Shown here piece by piece: positions 23,155-34,175 of a stretch of DNA of 64,000 nt. Within the stretch, counting starts at the first letter, position 1. The number at the start of each line of letters is the position of its first letter. A model generated the notes under the pieces. It saw only the letters and a list, made by a program, of their open reading frames with translations, did no database searches and had not been told where the DNA came from. Position numbers and translations under genes: made by a program. The DNA is taken from contig JBHGNT010000014.1 of NCBI GenBank assembly GCA_043228905.1, forward strand, positions 6,510,001 to 6,574,000, given 5' to 3'. The stretch comes from Azolla caroliniana. Its lineage: Eukaryota; Polypodiophyta.

Positions 23155-23544
23155 ATAGGTGCGCGAAGCGTAACAGTCTTACAAAGCAAAGTGTATCGTC
23201 TGGATGTGAAGGGAGATGGCTACAACCGAATCTCACCAGTGCATGATCTTATATACACACTTAACCTACGGTTACTAGCCCACAGTTACCAACAAAGTAC
23301 TACACCGAATCAGAAGACGACTTACAAAGACACGGGAATCAGAGAAGATAGTATTGTATTACAAAATGTAGCTCCCTCAAATACATGCTAGCTCTTTATA
23401 GAGGATTTCCGCCCTTTATATACACATGGCTTTTAGTCCGTTACACTCCTAGTGTGAACCGTTACATGCGTTTCTTTAACGCGTCTAATAATATATTCTA
23501 CTCGTCTAAGCGTTAGGTCCAGTGGACAACACCAACAGACAACA
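23155..23544 (-). repeat. 5' LTR of element B, outer part
   Basis: Continuation of B's right LTR after element C. The first 5 bp (atagg) are C's target duplication. It ends at ACAACA 23541-23544 after a short extra repeat (caacagacaaca) that the left LTR lacks. Confidence 0.8.
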
Positions 23545-23549
23545 CCAAG

Positions 23550-24198
23550 TTCTGTTATAAAGCGGGCACTTACCCATGAACAACTAAATGCAGATGGTGT
23601 GCAGATGAATTGTGCAGCACATGTAGTTCAATTTTTAAGAGCTAATATGTCAACGAGTGCAATTGGTGTTTATTCCTCGCAGGTCCAAGATATCAAACGT
23701 GAATTTTGGGAAGTGAAGATAGATTATGTAAATAGGGAGAAGACTTGGGAGTGCCAAGGAATTTCCGAATTGCGATCTCTCCATGTTCTTCGCAATTATT
23801 CTAGGTTGGATGGTCATTGTATTGCGGTCAAAGAATTAACTTGTCTTTGCTTCCATTGTGTGCAGGGAAATTGGAGGTATTGTTTAAACAAAGCATATAT
23901 TCCAAATTGGGAGTATCATACATTGAACGATAAGGAAGCAGTTGATTGAGAAACAAAAAAGAAAGTTGACTTCACATATCAAGGACGTAAAGATACTCTA
24001 AGTGATGTCTTAAATGTTGGGGATAATTTCACTGTAAATGCAGAAAAAGGCGATTTAGAGGGTGCTAATTTCTATATATTGAAGTGCATGGTTAGTAAAC
24101 AGTGTGCAACGCAGAATATATTAGATGCTTGGGGAAATGTTGTATCTACTGGGACATTCTACATCGAAGGTAAATTTTATGCAAGACTAAATGATTAT
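23550..24198 (+). pseudogene. Transposase-like protein, 3' part
   Basis: Resumes the frame cut at 10646: the split Gly codon is completed by the t at 23550, giving SVIKRALTHEQLNADGVQMN, then CAAHVVQFLRANMSTSAIGV and VYSSQVQDIKREFWEVKID. A TGA at 23947-23949 interrupts it. The same frame continues with KVDFTYQGRKDTLSDVLNVG, EGANFYILKCMV and GTFYIEGKFYARLND up to copia A at 24199. The last part (VGDNFTVN, FYILKC, GKFY spacing) looks like a small beta-rich C-terminal domain. DNA right of copia A (30013) does not continue the frame. Confidence 0.6.
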
Positions 24199-24654
24199 TG
24201 TTGAGAGACAAGCTCAACATCGGCCGGATCGGCTGAAGAAGCCGAGGACCGGATCAGTTGGGATCGATCAGTTAGGACGAATGCGTAAACCGGTACGCAG
24301 ACCGATGCGTAGGTAGGGCCGGATCGGTGCATAAACCGGGAGGCCGTTAGGAAAGATATTCCGTGAGGAATATATTTGGGAGTTAGTGTAGAAGCTCTTA
24401 ATGAGCATTGAAGTACTGTCAGTACTTCTGTCAGTCCTTCTAGGACTTGTATAAAAGTGTTCATTGAACACACATATGTATAGAGTGGTGAATAGAGATT
24501 GAGTATTTTTTGTTGAATATAGTTCTTGTGTTTTCTCTCTCTCACTCTCTCAGTCTCTCCCGCGTACACCGTGTAAGCTCAAGCTCTCCATTAAACCTGA
24601 GTTTTCTTCCTTCTGTTCGGTCTTCATACTTGCTTCCGCACGCTACTCTTTACA
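24199..24654 (+). repeat. 5' LTR of copia A
   Basis: TGTTGAGAG to CTTTACA, 456 bp, with TATAAAAG at 24450-24457 and a CT-rich stretch (24533-24560) downstream of the expected RNA start. Nearly identical to the 3' copy. Confidence 0.93.
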
Positions 24655-24726
24655 TGGTATCGGAGCGCGAGGGTTGAGAACCTCTCTGTAGCCGATACAG
24701 CTTGATGAAGAAGAACAAGAAGAACG

Positions 24727-27700
24727 ATGGATAGAGGCATGGCGAGCTCGCTTCCAACAGAGAAGCTCGGCAGAACCAACTATGCGTCTTGGTCCTACAA
24801 GGTGCACCAGTACCTACTCGGGCACGGCTACTGGAGTTATGTCGAAGGAGCTAATGATGCGGCACCCGAATCGACACACACAAACTTCCCGTCGTGGGAC
24901 CAATCGGCGAACAGGGTATTATACTGCTTCGCGTCGTGTGTGGGTGAACAGCTACTGAGCTTTGTTCGGGATGCAAAGACGCTGAAGGGTGCGTGGGAAA
25001 ATCTGAAGAAGATTTTCGCCGCGAGCACCACAGCCAGGAAGCTTCAGCTCCAACAGGAGTTGCGCAACCTACGACAACGTGACTTGTCGGTGGCGAACTA
25101 TACCTACCTCGAAGATCAAGGATATCTACGACTCCCTCACCTCCATAGAGGTGAACATCGAGGAGAGCGAGATGGTCCAGATCTGTCTCGGAGGTTTGGC
25201 GTCGAAGTTCGGAGTGTTCCAAACGGCTGTGTGTACCCGGGAGAATACGCCGTCCTTTTTCGACTTACAGTCGATGCTCCTGGTAGAGGAGAACCACGCC
25301 GGTGCGTCGACGAGCACGCACACCGACAGCAAGATGTTGTACACGGAGGGAGAAAGGCCCCATGGTCGTGGCGGACGAGGCGAGTTGGTACGCAATGGAA
25401 GCGGCCGACGAGATCAAGGAAGAAGGCACCGAAGTGATGCCGACAGCAACTCCGGACCCTCCGGAAACAAGGGGAGTCGAAGCGATGAGAACCGGCAAGG
25501 GAAGGCCATCGCGGAGTGTTGGTACTGTGGCAAGAAAGGCCACAGGGAAAGTGAGTGTTGGAAGAAGTGCGCCGATTCGGAGAGAACCGGTTCCGTAAAC
25601 GGCTCCGGACATACCAACAAGGGAAATCGGCAGCGATCGCACTACGCCGAAGACTCTGGGAGACCCGGAGAGGGGTCTGTCTTCGTGACGAGACACGAAG
25701 CAAACTCAATGAAACTGACCACCCCGAGATCGGACGAGGAGTGGTACGTAGACTCCGGCGTGTCAAACCACATGACGAGCCATAAGGAGTGGTTCTCGTA
25801 CCTCGAAAAACCGATACAACCTGGAGTAGTCGCAACTGGAGACGACACTCCGCATTCGATCGCGAATGTCGGAGAAATTCCCCTTAGCCATGTCGGGCAG
25901 AAAGGGAAACTCATGAACGTGTTGCACGTTCTGACAATCACGAAGAACTTGGTCTCGGTCAGACAGATCGTCGACCAAGGGATGGAGGTTTGGTTTACAC
26001 ACCTCGGGTGCTTCATTGAGGAAGAAGGCCGTGTGATTGCGCAAGGGCACAGAGACGGGAGGATGTTCATCCTCGACTCCATTGACAGCGGCACCGCAAT
26101 GTTCGCGAAGGGACAAAAATCCGAGTCGGACATCGACTTGTGGCACAAGCAGATAGGCCACGTCAACTACCAGCGGCTTCAAGATCTGCAATCGAAACAG
26201 GTAGTGTTCGGATTGCCCAAATTTAGTGGTCGAAAGGCACAAATTTGTGAAGCCTGCCAGCTCGGGAAGCAACACCGACTTCCTTTCCCAAACGTGCGAA
26301 ACCGGAGCCGGAACAAGCTCGACCTTATACACTCCGATGTATGGGGGCCAGCACAAAACGTTAGTCTTGGCAGGAGCCGATATTTCGTCTCCTTCATCGA
26401 CGACCACACGCGGCACACGTGGATCTACCTCATTGAGAGGAAGAGCGAAGTCTTCGACTGTTTTCGGGACCTCAAAGGGTTCGTGGAAACGGAAACGGGA
26501 TGAAAGATCAAGTGCCTGCGGTCGGATGGCGGGAAAGAGTACTTTTCTGGTCAATTCAACGGTTATCTAGAACAAATGGGAATTCGGTACGAATTCAGTT
26601 GTAGATACCCGCCGGAGCAGAACGGCGTGGCCGAGAGGAAGAATCGGTCAGTTGTGGAAGCAGCACGGGCAATGCTGGAGGAGAAGAGCTTGCCCAAGTT
26701 CTACTGGGCCAAGGCGGTAAGGACCGCGGTATACATCCAGAACCGGATCGGAGACAAAGTGTCGGCGCACGAGCTATATTTCGGAACGAAGCCGAACTTG
26801 CGACACTTGAGGGTGTTCGGTAGTATTGCGTATGTGCATGTACCGAAGGAGAAAAGGAGGAAGCTGGACACAAAAGCCGAGAAATGCATCTTGGTCGGTT
26901 ACTCGGACGAGCAGAAGGGTTATAGGTGCTATAACCCTCGCAACAAACAAGCGCGTGTTAGCCGTGACATTGTGTTTGACGAGTCCGCGTCCTGGTACCA
27001 GCCCCCGACTCCGCACCCCGACTCCAATCCTAGCTCTGACGATGAGGTCAGCGAGGCCGAGATGCCTCCGGATGAGCCCGAAATCGAGACCCGCGAAGAG
27101 AGTCCGATTTCACTCCGTTTAAGTGGACCGATTGGACGACTGAGTCGGTACGACCAGTCCGATGAAGAGCCGGCGAGTAGTGGAGACTCGGTCGTGCACT
27201 CCCCGCGTAGGAAGCTGAAGAGACGACTTATGCGCAAAGAGAAAGGGAAGAAGAAGGTGTCGGATTCCGGCACGGATAGGAACGAGTCAGACCGACGCGA
27301 GTCCGACTCCGAGGGAACCGGTGACGGGACTTTAAAGGTGAAGTCTGCATTGACCGAGAAGGCCTCGACATCGGGTAATGTGAGATTACGCCGATCTACC
27401 CGCCAGAAGAATCTTGTTTTGCGGTTCGGATACAACGAGTACATGGCGCATCATTATGCGTACATGACCTGTGTAGCGGAAGTGCGTGAGCCGGGGAGCT
27501 ACGCAGAAGCGGCTAAAGACGCAAATTGGCGTGCCGCGATGGAGGAAGAGATGCACGCATTGGCGGAGAACGAGACCTAGGACCTGGTTGACGCCCCAAG
27601 AGGGGTAAAACCGATCGGGTGTAGGTGGGTGTACAAGGTCAAGTACAACACCGATGGCTCGGTCAACCAATACAAGGCTCAGTTAGTGGCAAAAGGCTAC

Positions 27701-29133
27701 GCACAGAAACACGGCATCGACTACGACGAGACGTTTGCGCCGGTCGCGAAAATGACGATCGTTCGTGTTTTGCTCGCAGTACTGCGGTGAAGGGGTGACA
27801 CCTACATCAAATGGATGTAAAGAATGCGTTCCTGCAAGGTGACCTTGAGGAACAGGTGTACATGGTACAGCCCCCCGGATTTCACTTTGGAACGAACTCC
27901 TCGGTAGTATGTCGACTGAAGAAGTCCCTTTACGGACTGAAGCAAGCCCCGCGTGCTTGGAACGCGAAGATCACGCAACAACTTCGTCGGATGGGCTTCG
28001 TCACGTCAAAATCGGACTCTTCCCTGTTCATCCGGAAAAGTCGACCCGGACCAGTTAGTATTTTACTATATGTTGATGACTTGGTCATCACCGGCGCCGA
28101 CATAGGTGAAATCGACCGCGTGAAGCTCCAGCTTGCGGCATTGTTCGACATGAAGGATCTGGGGGACCTTCATTACTTTCTCGAGATCGAAGTGATCCGC
28201 ACCCCCGAATGCATACTAATCAGCCAACGTCATTACGCGCTGAATATGCTCTTCAAATTCGGGATGGCCGACTGTAAGTCCGTCTCGACTCCCCTAGACA
28301 GAACCGTCAAGCTTCGTCCCGATACGGGAAAGGTATGCGACCCGACGAGGTTCCGACAAATTGTCGGAAGCCTCATATACTTGACCATCACCCGACCCGA
28401 CCTCAGTTATCCGGTCGGAGTGATCAGTCAGTTCATGGCACAACCTACCGAGGAGCACCTCCAGTGTGCGCAACGCATACTTCGGTATGTCAACGGCACT
28501 AAGGACCGGGGACTGCTATATCGGACCGGTGTAGCCGCGCAGTTAGTTGGCTACACTGATGCTGATTGGGCTGGCAATGCCGCCGATCGCCGATCCACGT
28601 CCGGATACACGTTCTCCCTCGGGAGTGCTGCGATCGCGTGGACCAGTAAGAAGCAGCCGACAGTTGCACTGTCGAGCACCGAAGCTGAGTACCGAGGAGC
28701 GGCCGTCGCGACATGCGAAGCCATATGGTTGAAGCGGCTACTTAAGGATCTGCAGGTGGAGGTGTCTGATCCAACGACGATCTACTGCGACAACCTCAGC
28801 AGCATCCAACTCGCAAAGAACCCCGTATTCCACGCACGGACCAAGCACATAGGGGTGCACTACCATTTCGTCCGTGAGCATGTCCTTTCCGGTGAAGTCG
28901 AACTTTAGTACGTTCCAATGGATCGGCAGACTGCCGACGTCTTCACCAACCCTCTTGGTCTGGACAAGTTGCGGCAATTCTCGGGTGCGCTCGGATTGCG
29001 TCACCTCGACGTGCCAAACTTGAGGGGGAGAACAGTCCCGAACAACCAAGAAAGGCAGCAGGAAAGGAGTGGAGACCGCAACACCGAGTCGGTTGACTCG
29101 GTTGTCGAGTTCGACTTCGGATCGGCTGAATAA
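24727..29133 (+). pseudogene. Gag-Pol polyprotein of copia A (five lesions)
   Basis: Gag starts at 24727 (MDRGMASSLPTEKLGRTNYA), with knuckle CWYCGKKGHRESEC (about 25520). Protease: WYVDSGVSNHMTSH. Integrase: LWHKQIGHVNYQRLQ, CEACQLGKQHR, LIHSDVWGP, LRSDGGKEYF and PPEQNGVAERKNR, so D, D and E are all present. RT: MDVKNAFLQGDLEEQVYM and LLYVDDLVITG. RNase H: YTDADWAGNAADRRSTSGY, SSTEAEYRG, YCDNLSSIQLAKNPVFHA. Lesions: frameshift near 25100, TGA 26501-26503, TAG 27578-27580, frameshift near 27780-27810, TAG 28906-28908. Domain content is otherwise complete, so the copy decayed after insertion or was mobilised in trans. Confidence 0.9.
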
Positions 29134-29253
29134 GCCGAGGGCGGACCCGCAGAAAAGTCCGGAAGCGGACAGAAGGGGAGCAGCCGAAGGAGAGAGCCGA
29201 AGCCAACCACGCATGGGGAAGATGACGTCATCGAGCAAAAGACCGGAGACGAG

Positions 29254-29562
29254 TTGGAGACAGCCAACTCGGACGAGAGCGAAAACCGATCGGAGGTAGC
29301 CGAGTCGGTTCGGATGTTTGATTCAGATACGCTGAATCAACTGAGGCCCAAGCGGAAGAAAAGGAAGCAGGAGAAGCGTCAACACCCCAACAGCAAAAGA
29401 GCTGATAAGGGCCACATGAACAGACAAGCCGGCCAGAAGGGTCGAAGCGCGCGGAGTCGAACAGGTCGAGGAGCGCGAGCGAGGCGTGGAGCTAGGAGAA
29501 GACAGAGCATAGGTTCGGCAGAACAGGCGGAACCTCAAGTTGAGCTTGAGGGGGAGTGTTGA
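29254..29562 (+). pseudogene. Arg/Gly-rich 3' ORF of copia A
   Basis: An open frame between RNase H and the 3' LTR: SVRMFDSDTLNQLRPKRKKR, then a basic run with GRGARARRGARRR, and a tail QVELEGEC that reads through the polypurine tract and stops in the first bases of the LTR. Copia C has a matching block (SIKMFNSEKPNRLAKR; RTGRGARAR) at the same place. The charge suggests nucleic-acid binding. I know of no named domain. Confidence 0.45.
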
Positions 29563-30012
29563 GAGACAAGCTCAACATCGGCCGAATCGGCTGAAGAAGC
29601 CGAGGACCGGATCGGTTGGGACCGATCGGTTAGGACAAATGCGTAAACCGGTATGCAGACCGGTGCGTAGGTAGGGTCGGATCGGTGCGTAAACCGGGAG
29701 GCCGTTAGGAAAGATATTCCATGAGGAATATATTTGGGAGTTAGTGTAGAAGCTCTTAATGAGCATTGAAGTACTGTCAGTACTTCTGTCAGTCCTTCTA
29801 GGACTTGTATAAAAGTGTTCATTGAACACACATATGTATAGAGTGGTGAATAGAGATTGAGTATTTTTTGTTGAATATAGTTCTTGTGTTTTCTCTCTCT
29901 CTCACTCTCTGTCTCTCCCGCGTACACCGTGTAAGCTCAAGCTCTCCATTAAACCTGAGTTTTCTTCCTTCTGTTCGGTCTTCATACTTGCTTCCGCACG
30001 CTACTCTTTACA
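29557..30012 (+). repeat. 3' LTR of copia A
   Basis: 456 bp, same TG and CA ends as the 5' copy with a small number of base differences. Confidence 0.93.
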
Positions 30013-30862
30013 ATCTCAATAAAATCGTGTGTCTTTTTTATATACAATCTTCTTTCTGATATACAGTTTAATAATATCGTTTAGGGTTCTTCTTTCTAAG
30101 ATACATATTTACTCAAGTGAAGCATGTACAAGTTAAAATAGTTTGCATAATTTTAAGAAAAAGCACTATCATGAAATCAGCAATCATGAACATACTCTTA
30201 AAATTACACAATAGATAAGTTACTCAAAACAAGCAATTTAATTCTTCATTGATTAATCTGTCATCAAATTACATATTTATAACATCCCATTTGCAATGTC
30301 TTCAAATCGCCTATAAACAGCTAAGCTTTTGCTGGTCAGTGGAACTTCTCTACATATATGATCTGCATACCGAGCTCGGTATGAAGTCCACAACCATGTA
30401 GCTAGTTGGCAGCTCAATGTTTTCACCAAGTAGTGTTCAAGCATTTCATCGGGTAGAATGAGACAACATCTACGAATGTTGAAGTAATGCCGAAAATGTT
30501 CTATATCCAGAATCAACGTATTGTCGACATTATAATCTGGCCAAGTGGCCCAAAAATCAGAAAGTCTTTTGAATCTTGCAACATCCTTCTGCTCATAATT
30601 CTCTCTTACTTTGATTTGTTTATTTGGAGTGAAAAACCACGTACAGATGTTTATTTGGAGTGAACCCTAAACACCAACATATTCACACTCACAAAGTAAC
30701 TAATAGTCTCACAAAACAACATAATGAACATGAAATATTTTCCATCATAGAACAACATGAACATAATTATCTTGGAGAAACATCATAGAGTTCCATTACA
30801 TAATGTGGATCAAGCAACAACTAATCTGAGGTTTTACTTGTCCAAGTAGATCATAGTAAAAC
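30013..30862. other. AT-rich stretch without a supported gene
   Basis: An 80-codon minus-strand frame at 30516-30277 (MILDIEHFRHYFNIRRCC, LATWLWTSYRARYADHICRE) is protein-like in composition, but I cannot assign it and see no splice context. The rest shows no coding signal, RNA or repeat that I recognise. Confidence 0.4.
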
Positions 30863-31980
30863 CAAGGTTGTTAGGTATGTTAGATACGGATACCATACGT
30901 ATATAACATATTAATACTTGTATAGTACCTCCCAATTTAAAAATACGTTAAATACGTTTTTTAATATGTTAAATACTTATAAAATACGTACTATACATAA
31001 AATACCTATTTTACGTATAGTACGTTAAATACTTCTAGAATTTGAAAATTATTTACCTTTTTATAAAATATCTATAATATTATAAAAAACATCTATGTTT
31101 ACACAATTTTGTGATGCACAATATAGTTCTACATCCTAAAATGCATATAAGACATTCAAACATTTCACATCCGAAAATACTTGTAATCATAGTATGAACC
31201 ATACATACCATACGTGCATTCGCATTTGGGAATGTTTCAATCATTTGAGTATGGTAAACACCCTCAAAGAATGATAAATACCATACTTTTGGATTTACTA
31301 TTTATTATGTGGTTAATAAACCTAAAAAAAAACGAAGAAAAACTAAAAAAATATTTAAAAAATGGGAAAAAAACAAAAAAAAACACAAGAATGTTTGAAT
31401 AACATTTGCATTCGTTTTCCAACGTAGGAAAACGAATGGTATGCTAGAAGAACACAAAATTTACGTACTATGCTTGTAATAATATGGATGTTGACATTTA
31501 CTTATTCTATAAATTAGTGTAAGTGTGTATCATGATGTTTTACTTCAAATTGTAATTATGTACGATTATGCCTTCATAGATTGTGGAATCATCTACAATT
31601 ATCCCATTCAAGATAGGTTTCTCTCTTCTTCTTCTTCTTCTTCTATCTTCTCCGATTATCACACTCAAAGTCAGGATAGGTTTCTCTCTTCTTTTCTCTC
31701 TTCTTCTTCTTTGTTGTCGTCTCATATGTTCTTCTTTCTTCCTTCTTTTGGCTTCTTTTTCACTAAAATAAAAAATTTTCTTTTGCTTTTTGTTGGGGTT
31801 TTACTTACATTTTTTTTATAAATACGTATTATACCTATTTTTTCAAATATATGTTAAATACCATATTGGACAAATGTACATGATATTTGATTGAACAACA
31901 TTGAGGTATAGCACGTACTATACAAATCATGAGGTACTATATGTATTTAAACATTAAATATGGGTACGTAAACAACCATG
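30863..31980. mobile_element. hAT-like non-autonomous DNA transposon
   Basis: Starts CAAGGTTGTTAGGTA and ends TACGTAAACAACCATG, i.e. imperfect inverted ends CA(A/T)GGTTGTT with similarity extending about 45-60 bp inward to tagtacctc. It is flanked by a perfect 8-bp duplication agtaaaac (30855-30862 and 31981-31988). An 8-bp duplication and a YARNG-type terminus are the hAT signature. There is no transposase frame. A smaller transposon is nested at 31188-31472. The interior is rich in 'ttaaatac' motifs and pyrimidine runs. Confidence 0.75.
31188..31472. mobile_element. MITE copy 1 with 8-bp target duplication
   Basis: 285 bp, CATAGTATGAACC at the left and ACGTACTATG at the right (inverted CATAGTA). 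It is flanked by perfect direct repeats cttgtaat (31180-31187 and 31473-31480). Related along its length to 56794-57018. Nested within the hAT-like element, so it is younger than it. Non-coding. Confidence 0.85.
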
Positions 31981-32029
31981 AGTAAAACTTCATAAAACCC
32001 TAGGAAAATTGCTAACAATCATATCCCAC

Positions 32030-32542
32030 TAATAAGTACTCTCTGCAATTCAAGAGCCCCTTGACCAAGTAACTGGTCTTGTCCCCGATCGTGGTCCCTT
32101 CTTCAGCCTTTTTCTAGTCGATTGCCCATTTAGTCTTGCTTCTTTGACCCATTGCGCAAGTGTGTCCTACTTTGACAACCTTTCTATCACCTCAGCAGCA
32201 GCTTGCACGTCAGCCGCATCTTGCGCTAGCTTTTCCAGAACAATGGGATCTGTTTGGACATTATCAGTAGTTGGGCTCAGTGGGGTGGAATCAAGGTTTT
32301 GGGATTCGAAGAAATGTTGCATCGACTGTTCAAAAACACTATTGTTGTGAACCTCAGATTTACATGTTAATTTCCAATATCTCATGGCTTTTCACATCGT
32401 TGCCTAATTCAGTACCATCTTCCAAAAGAATAGGGTGGAGCTGATCTGAAAGAGATGTGATAGCAGGACTCTTACTTTCAGCCATGTTGGCAACTATATC
32501 CTCATCGGGTGCAGCGTCATCGGCACCAGAAACCTCATGCAC
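32030..32542 (-). pseudogene. Unrecognised minus-strand reading frame, acidic N-part and basic tail
   Basis: Frame 32542-32363 (MHEVSGADDAAPDEDIVANM) shifts into 32385-32167 (LDSTPLSPTTDNVQTDPIVL, DAADVQAAAEVIERLSK). After one stop it continues to LAQWVKEARLNGQSTRKRLK ending near 32070. The overall pattern is an acidic start, an Ala/Gln-rich helix and a Lys/Arg-rich tail. It may be a second gene of the DNA transposon that carried the transposase-like gene, but nothing proves this. Confidence 0.35.
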
Positions 32543-32572
32543 TCTCCTTAATCCACAAGATTCTACAACAAC

Positions 32573-33735
32573 ATGATCGCTAATTAGCTACATCTTAGCT
32601 AACTGGCTATTCTTCTAGACTATGACAGTGGTTAATTAGCTACCACCGAGCTAATTAGCTACTTCACTTACGTATGGTACTAGCCAATTAGCTACCACTT
32701 AGCTAATTAACTACTCTTTGTCAATATGGTAGTAACTAATTAGCTACTCTACTAAAGTATGGTAGTAGCTAATTAGCTACCAGTTAGTTAATTAGCTACT
32801 TAACTAAAGTATGGTACTAGCTAATTAGCCACTATAAGTAACGTATGGTAGTAGTTAATTAGCTACCACTTAGCTAATTAGCACCTCAGCTAAAGTTTGG
32901 TAGTAGCTAATTAGCTACCATTTAGCTAATTAGCTACTATAATAAAGTATGGTACTAGCTAATTAGCCACTATAACTAAAGTATGGTAGTAGTTAATTAG
33001 CTTCCACTTAGCTAATTAGCTACTATACTAAACTATGGTAGTAGCTAATTAGCTACCACTTAGTTAATTAGCTACTATACTAAACTATGGTAGTAGCTAA
33101 TTAGCTACCACTTAGCTAATTAGCTACTCAGCTAACGTATGGTAGTAGCTAATTAGCTACCACTTAGCTAATTAGCTAGTGTACTAAACTATAGTAGTAG
33201 CTAATTAGCTACTCAGCTGAAGTATGGTAGTAGCTAGTTAGCTACTACTTAGCTAATTAGCTAGTGTACTAAACTATGGTAGTAGTAAATTAGCTACCAC
33301 TTAGCTAAAGTATGGTAGTAGCTAATTAGCTACCACTAAGCTAATTAGCACTGAGCTAAACTATGGTAGTAGCTAATTAGTTACTCAACTAAACTGTGGT
33401 AGTAGATAATTAGCTAATGTATTCAACTATGGTAGTAGCTAATTAGCTACCACTTAGTTACTCAACTAAACTATGGTAGTTGCTAATTAGCTACCACTTA
33501 GCTAATTAGCTACTGTACTAAACTATGGTAGTAGCTAATTGGCTACCACTTAGCTAATTAGCTACTGTACTAAACTATGGTAGTAGCTAATTGGCTACCA
33601 CTTAGCTAATTAGCTACTGTACTAAACTATGGTAGTAGCTAATTGGCTACCACTTAGCTAATTAGCTACTCAGCTAAAGTATGGTAGTAGCTAATTAGCT
33701 ACCACTTAGCTAATTAACTACATGCTAGCTAATTA
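32573..33735. repeat. 52-bp satellite array, copy 2
   Basis: Roughly 22 units. Exact spacing of 52 bp can be read at 33521, 33573 and 33625 (aactatgg starts). Core TAGCTAATTAGCTA palindromes occur twice per unit, alternating with ggtagtagc and ccactta spacers. Same unit and orientation as 9286-9625. The last units decay towards 33735. Confidence 0.88.
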
Positions 33736-33846
33736 GCTACTACACTACAACCATACAGCTAAATAGTTTCTACACTTTATACCACTTCCTAATTAGCAAT
33801 GATGGAACTAATTAGCTACACTATGATCACAAGCAACAATTTTACC

Positions 33847-34175
33847 TGTTAGTTATAATTAACTAATTAAATGTGAGTAAGCAATTACTTAGTTAATTAC
33901 TAAATATAACCCAACACCCCAAGTTATTATTAGTAAAAGGAAATAGTTTCACATTAGTTGTATTTTACTTTTCTTATTAGGTTTATTTCGGTTTTTGTAT
34001 TTCAAAAGCTTACCTCATTTTTTTCCTTCCACTTCCTCTGCTATATAAAGAGGAAGCTAGGGAACCTGTTTGGTGTGCTCTGCATCCTTGCATCCTTTAG
34101 CCATCTCTCTCAGTTGTATTACCAGCTTGTTTTTCGTTAATTGAATTTCTGATTTGCATTCCAAGTTGTTCCATC
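33847..34175 (+). repeat. 5' LTR of copia B, first part
   Basis: TGTTAGTTATAATT start, TATATAAA at 34043-34050. Cut by element D at 34176; the final ccatc is D's target duplication. The last 45 bp of the LTR are at 39836-39880. Confidence 0.9.

Larger units (their letters stand above)
10647..23544 (-). mobile_element. Ty3/gypsy Tat-like retrotransposon B with 3' additional ORF
   Basis: Minus-strand element: 5' LTR on the right (17806-17889 plus 23155-23544, split by element C), then gag, RT, RNase H, integrase, a 2.7-kb additional reading frame and the 3' LTR (10647-11061). The LTRs are bounded by TGTTACCG and ACAACA. The target duplication is gcagg (10642-10646) versus ccaag (23545-23549), 3 of 5 matching. 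Deleting the element plus one copy rejoins the transposase-like frame exactly, which supports the ends. Length without C is about 7.6 kb. Most of the protease is missing, through a deletion near 16430. Confidence 0.85.
24199..30012 (+). mobile_element. Ty1/copia retrotransposon A
   Basis: Plus-strand element with two 456-bp LTRs (24199-24654 and 29557-30012), an initiator-Met-type primer site TGGTATCGGAGC (24655-24666) and a polypurine tract gaGGGGGAG (29549-29556). Order is gag, protease, integrase, RT, RNase H (copia order), then an extra Arg/Gly-rich reading frame. Flanks attat (24194-24198) and atctc (30013-30017) do not match, so I find no target duplication. GC content is clearly higher than in its surroundings. 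Confidence 0.92.

Noticed and set aside
9286-33735. CRISPR-like appearance of the regular repeat arrays.
   Set aside because: Units are contiguous, diverged tandem repeats with no unique spacers, in a plant nuclear context.
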